Shown: in pieces, positions 6,555 through 8,105 of the stretch
Position numbering within the stretch: position 1 is the first letter of the stretch
Layout: each line of letters begins with the position of its first letter
Assembly (NCBI GenBank): GCA_903893955.1
Contig: CAITOG010000108.1
Span: 1 to 8,105 of the forward strand
Direction: 5' to 3'
Source: an uncultured Actinomycetes bacterium
GTDB lineage: Bacteria > Actinomycetota > Acidimicrobiia > Acidimicrobiales > RAAP-2
DNA: 8,105 nt
Position numbers and translations under genes: made by a program
Notes under the pieces: generated by a model
Database searches by the model: none
What the model saw: only the letters and a program-made list of their open reading frames with translations
What the model was told of the DNA's origin: nothing

Positions 6555-7442
6555 GTGCTCGCCAGCGCCCCCGCCAGCTCTGCCAATCTCGGACCGGGCT
6601 TTGATGCACTTGCGCTCGCGCTCGAGCGGTGGATCGAGGTAGAGGTCGAGCCAGCGGTGCGCCTCGAGGTTCGCTCTGAGGGCGAAGGAGCTGGACTCTC
6701 GGACAATGCCACCCACCTCGCGGCCCGTGTGGCGATCGAGGTGGCTGGGCACGACCGGCTTCGCATCACGGTCCGCTCAGAGATCCCTGTCGCTCGGGGC
6801 ATGGGGTCGTCGGCTGCGCTGGCGGTCGCCGCTGCAGCGGCAGCTGGGTCGCCAGACCCCTTGGCCGTGGCGGCGCGCGTCGACGGGCATCCTGAGAACG
6901 CTGCCGCAAGTGTCGTTGGTGGCTTGGTGAGCGCGTGCGTGATCAAGGGCCAGGTGCACGTGGTCCGCCTGCCACTCGATCCTGAGCTCGAATTCGTGAT
7001 CGTGGTGCCTGAGCGGACCCTGCCGACCAAGAGTGCTCGTCAGGCCCTCCCGGCCACGATCGATCGCCAAGATGCCATCTTCAACATCAGCCGGATGGGA
7101 CTGCTCGTCGCTGGACTGGCGGATCACCGATTCCTGGCCCAAGAAGCGACCGAGGACCGGCTGCACCAGTCGTATCGCACGCCCCTGTTCCCTGAGGCCC
7201 CAGCGCTGCTCCATGCCTTAGAGGCAGGCGGCGCTCGTGCCGCGTGCTGGTCTGGGGCAGGACCGAGCTTGCTGGCGATGTGTGGCCCCGGAGAGACTGC
7301 CAAGGTCGCAGCAGCCGGACGACGAGCGCTCGAGGCCGAAGGAGTCCCGGGTCAGGTCATCGAGCTGCACGCGGACCGCCGCGGTCTCGTCGTCGGCGAA
7401 GGAGCACGGGATCTCCACAAGATCCGCACTCAACCTCGCTAG
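6555..7442 (+). CDS. thrB: Homoserine kinase
   Basis: ThrB phosphorylates homoserine with ATP to O-phosphohomoserine, the substrate of threonine synthase, in the cytoplasm. The 295-residue protein is a GHMP kinase of typical size. The N-terminal APASSANLGPGFDALALAL (5-23) is the ThrB hallmark. The ATP-binding motif PVARGMGSSAALA lies at 78-90 (GHMP motif 2), HPENAAASVVGG at 112-123, and the C-terminal GHMP motif SGAGPSLLA at 233-241. The GTG at 6555 is the first possible start, because an in-frame TAG lies at 6543; the leader before the first strand is a few residues shorter than usual. Only 4 bases separate it from the peptidase gene, yet no ribosome binding site is seen. The usual partners hom and thrC are not beside it in this window; dapA is the only other aspartate-family gene in view and is not in the same unit. 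Confidence 0.96.
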   Translation: MLASAPASSANLGPGFDALALALERWIEVEVEPAVRLEVRSEGEGAGLSDNATHLAARVAIEVAGHDRLRITVRSEIPVARGMGSSAALAVAAAAAAGSPDPLAVAARVDGHPENAAASVVGGLVSACVIKGQVHVVRLPLDPELEFVIVVPERTLPTKSARQALPATIDRQDAIFNISRMGLLVAGLADHRFLAQEATEDRLHQSYRTPLFPEAPALLHALEAGGARAACWSGAGPSLLAMCGPGETAKVAAAGRRALEAEGVPGQVIELHADRRGLVVGEGARDLHKIRTQPR

Positions 7443-7464
7443 GAACGTGGTGAGGGTCGACACC

Positions 7465-7470
7465 TAGACT
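7465..7470 (+). promoter_or_regulatory. Putative -10 element for leaderless miaB
   Basis: TAGACT fits TAnnnT and ends seven bases before the miaB ATG, placing the start of transcription at or next to the ATG. No Shine-Dalgarno is present in the intervening seven bases. GGAACG (7442-7447) lies 17 bases upstream of the hexamer at -35 spacing but does not resemble TTGACA. Confidence 0.45.
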
Positions 7471-7477
7471 TGCACTG

Positions 7478-8105
7478 ATGTCTCGCACCTTCTTGATCCG
7501 CACGTTCGGCTGCCAGATGAACGAGCACGACTCTGAGCGGCTGGCGGGCATGCTCGTGGCCGATGGCCTCGAGCCCACCGATGACATCGACGTGGCCGAC
7601 GTGGTGGTGCTCAACACCTGTTGCATCAGGGAGAACGCCGACAACAAGCTCTATGGCACGCTCGGGCACCTGCGCTCGATGAAGGCAGCTCGGCCAGGCA
7701 TGCAGGTCGTCGTCACAGGGTGCCTGTCGCAGAAGGACAAGGGGGCGATCCAAGCTCGGGCCGATCACGTCGACGTCGTCGTGGGGACCCACAACATCGC
7801 CTCGACGCCGGTGCTGCTGCGGCGGGCTGTCGACGAAGGTCCCCAGCTCGAGATCCTCGATGCTCCTGACCCAGAGGAGATGACCGACAACCTTCCAGCG
7901 CTCAACGCGGTACGTGAGGTCCCCTGGGCGGCGTGGATCACGATCCAGACAGGCTGTGACAACTCCTGTGCCTACTGCATCGTTCCCTCGGTGCGCGGCC
8001 CAGAGATCTCCCGTCCGATCGCGGACATCGTCGCCGAGGCTTCGACGCTTGCTGGACGCGGCGTTCGTGAGGTCACGCTGCTCGGCCAGAACGTCAACTC
8101 GTACG
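7478..8105 (+). CDS. miaB: tRNA-2-methylthio-N6-dimethylallyladenosine synthase, N-terminal part
   Basis: MiaB is a radical-SAM methylthiotransferase that adds a methylthio group to N6-isopentenyladenosine at position 37 of tRNAs reading U-starting codons. The first 209 codons are present and open to the window end; the full enzyme is about 440-500 residues, so the rest of the radical-SAM domain and the TRAM domain lie beyond. The N-terminal MTTase domain carries the three cysteines for the auxiliary 4Fe-4S cluster: Cys12 (TFGCQMNEHDSE), Cys48 (NTCCIRE) and Cys82 (TGCLSQKD). The radical-SAM cluster motif is Cys160, Cys164 and Cys167 (GCDNSCAYCIVPSVRG). An extra cysteine, Cys49, follows the second cluster ligand. 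The ATG at 7478 matches the usual N-terminus just before the TFGCQMN motif. The gene follows thrB by 35 bases on the same strand. Confidence 0.96.
   Translation, partial: MSRTFLIRTFGCQMNEHDSERLAGMLVADGLEPTDDIDVADVVVLNTCCIRENADNKLYGTLGHLRSMKAARPGMQVVVTGCLSQKDKGAIQARADHVDVVVGTHNIASTPVLLRRAVDEGPQLEILDAPDPEEMTDNLPALNAVREVPWAAWITIQTGCDNSCAYCIVPSVRGPEISRPIADIVAEASTLAGRGVREVTLLGQNVNSY

Noticed and set aside
5567..7030. 487-codon minus-strand frame opposite the S11 peptidase and thrB genes
   Set aside because: It crosses two well-supported genes on the other strand, shows no family motif and is low in hydrophobic structure; it is a codon-bias shadow.
7439..7467. CTAGG...CCTAG inverted repeat between thrB and miaB
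   Set aside because: Five base pairs with a 19-base loop and no T-run; expected by chance, and it overlaps the candidate miaB -10.
1..8105. A novel defence, mobile or biosynthetic system
   Set aside because: Every long stretch is accounted for by recognisable core genes in a conserved actinobacterial order; no transposase, integrase, repeat array, or unexplained gene remains.

Overview
This 8.1 kb window is a high-GC, gene-dense stretch of what looks like an actinobacterial (Actinomycetota) chromosome, perhaps from an Acidimicrobiia-like lineage; that finer placement is inference. The reasons are the GC-rich codon use, frequent GTG starts, RNase J as a main RNase, and the conserved order dapA - rnj - ftsK ... 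miaB seen in mycobacteria and relatives. Both ends are cut inside genes, and the first 39 bases look like a misjoined or duplicated piece of the rnj gene found about 500 bases downstream. The window is probably a metagenomic or draft contig.

Layout, left to right: (1) bases 1-39, a near-identical copy of rnj codons 44-56; (2) the C-terminal part of dapA (dihydrodipicolinate synthase), overlapping by 4 bases with (3) a complete rnj (ribonuclease J); (4) on the minus strand, convergent with rnj, a siderophore-interacting-protein (SIP) family flavin reductase-like gene; (5) a 97-base divergent intergenic region; (6) a complete ftsK (DNA translocase of cell division); (7) 7 bases later, a membrane-anchored D-Ala-D-Ala carboxypeptidase-like gene (peptidase S11); (8) thrB (homoserine kinase); (9) the first 209 codons of miaB (tRNA methylthiotransferase), running off the right end.

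The genes are housekeeping: lysine/peptidoglycan precursor synthesis (dapA), RNA turnover (rnj), chromosome segregation at the septum (ftsK), peptidoglycan trimming (S11 peptidase), threonine synthesis (thrB) and tRNA modification (miaB). dapA-rnj form one transcription unit. ftsK and the S11 gene probably form another, with thrB and miaB close behind but each preceded by its own TAnnnT element. The clearest regulatory theme is that ftsK, thrB and miaB each have a TAGnnT hexamer 6-9 bases before the start codon and no well-placed Shine-Dalgarno, which suggests leaderless transcripts.

I saw no mobile elements, CRISPR arrays, rRNA or tRNA genes, and no sign of a novel defence or biosynthetic system. 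Apart from the left-edge duplication, the leaderless starts and an apparent insertion in the FtsK motor, this is an ordinary core-genome region. Non-coding DNA is limited to 13, 97, 7, 4 and 35 bases between genes.
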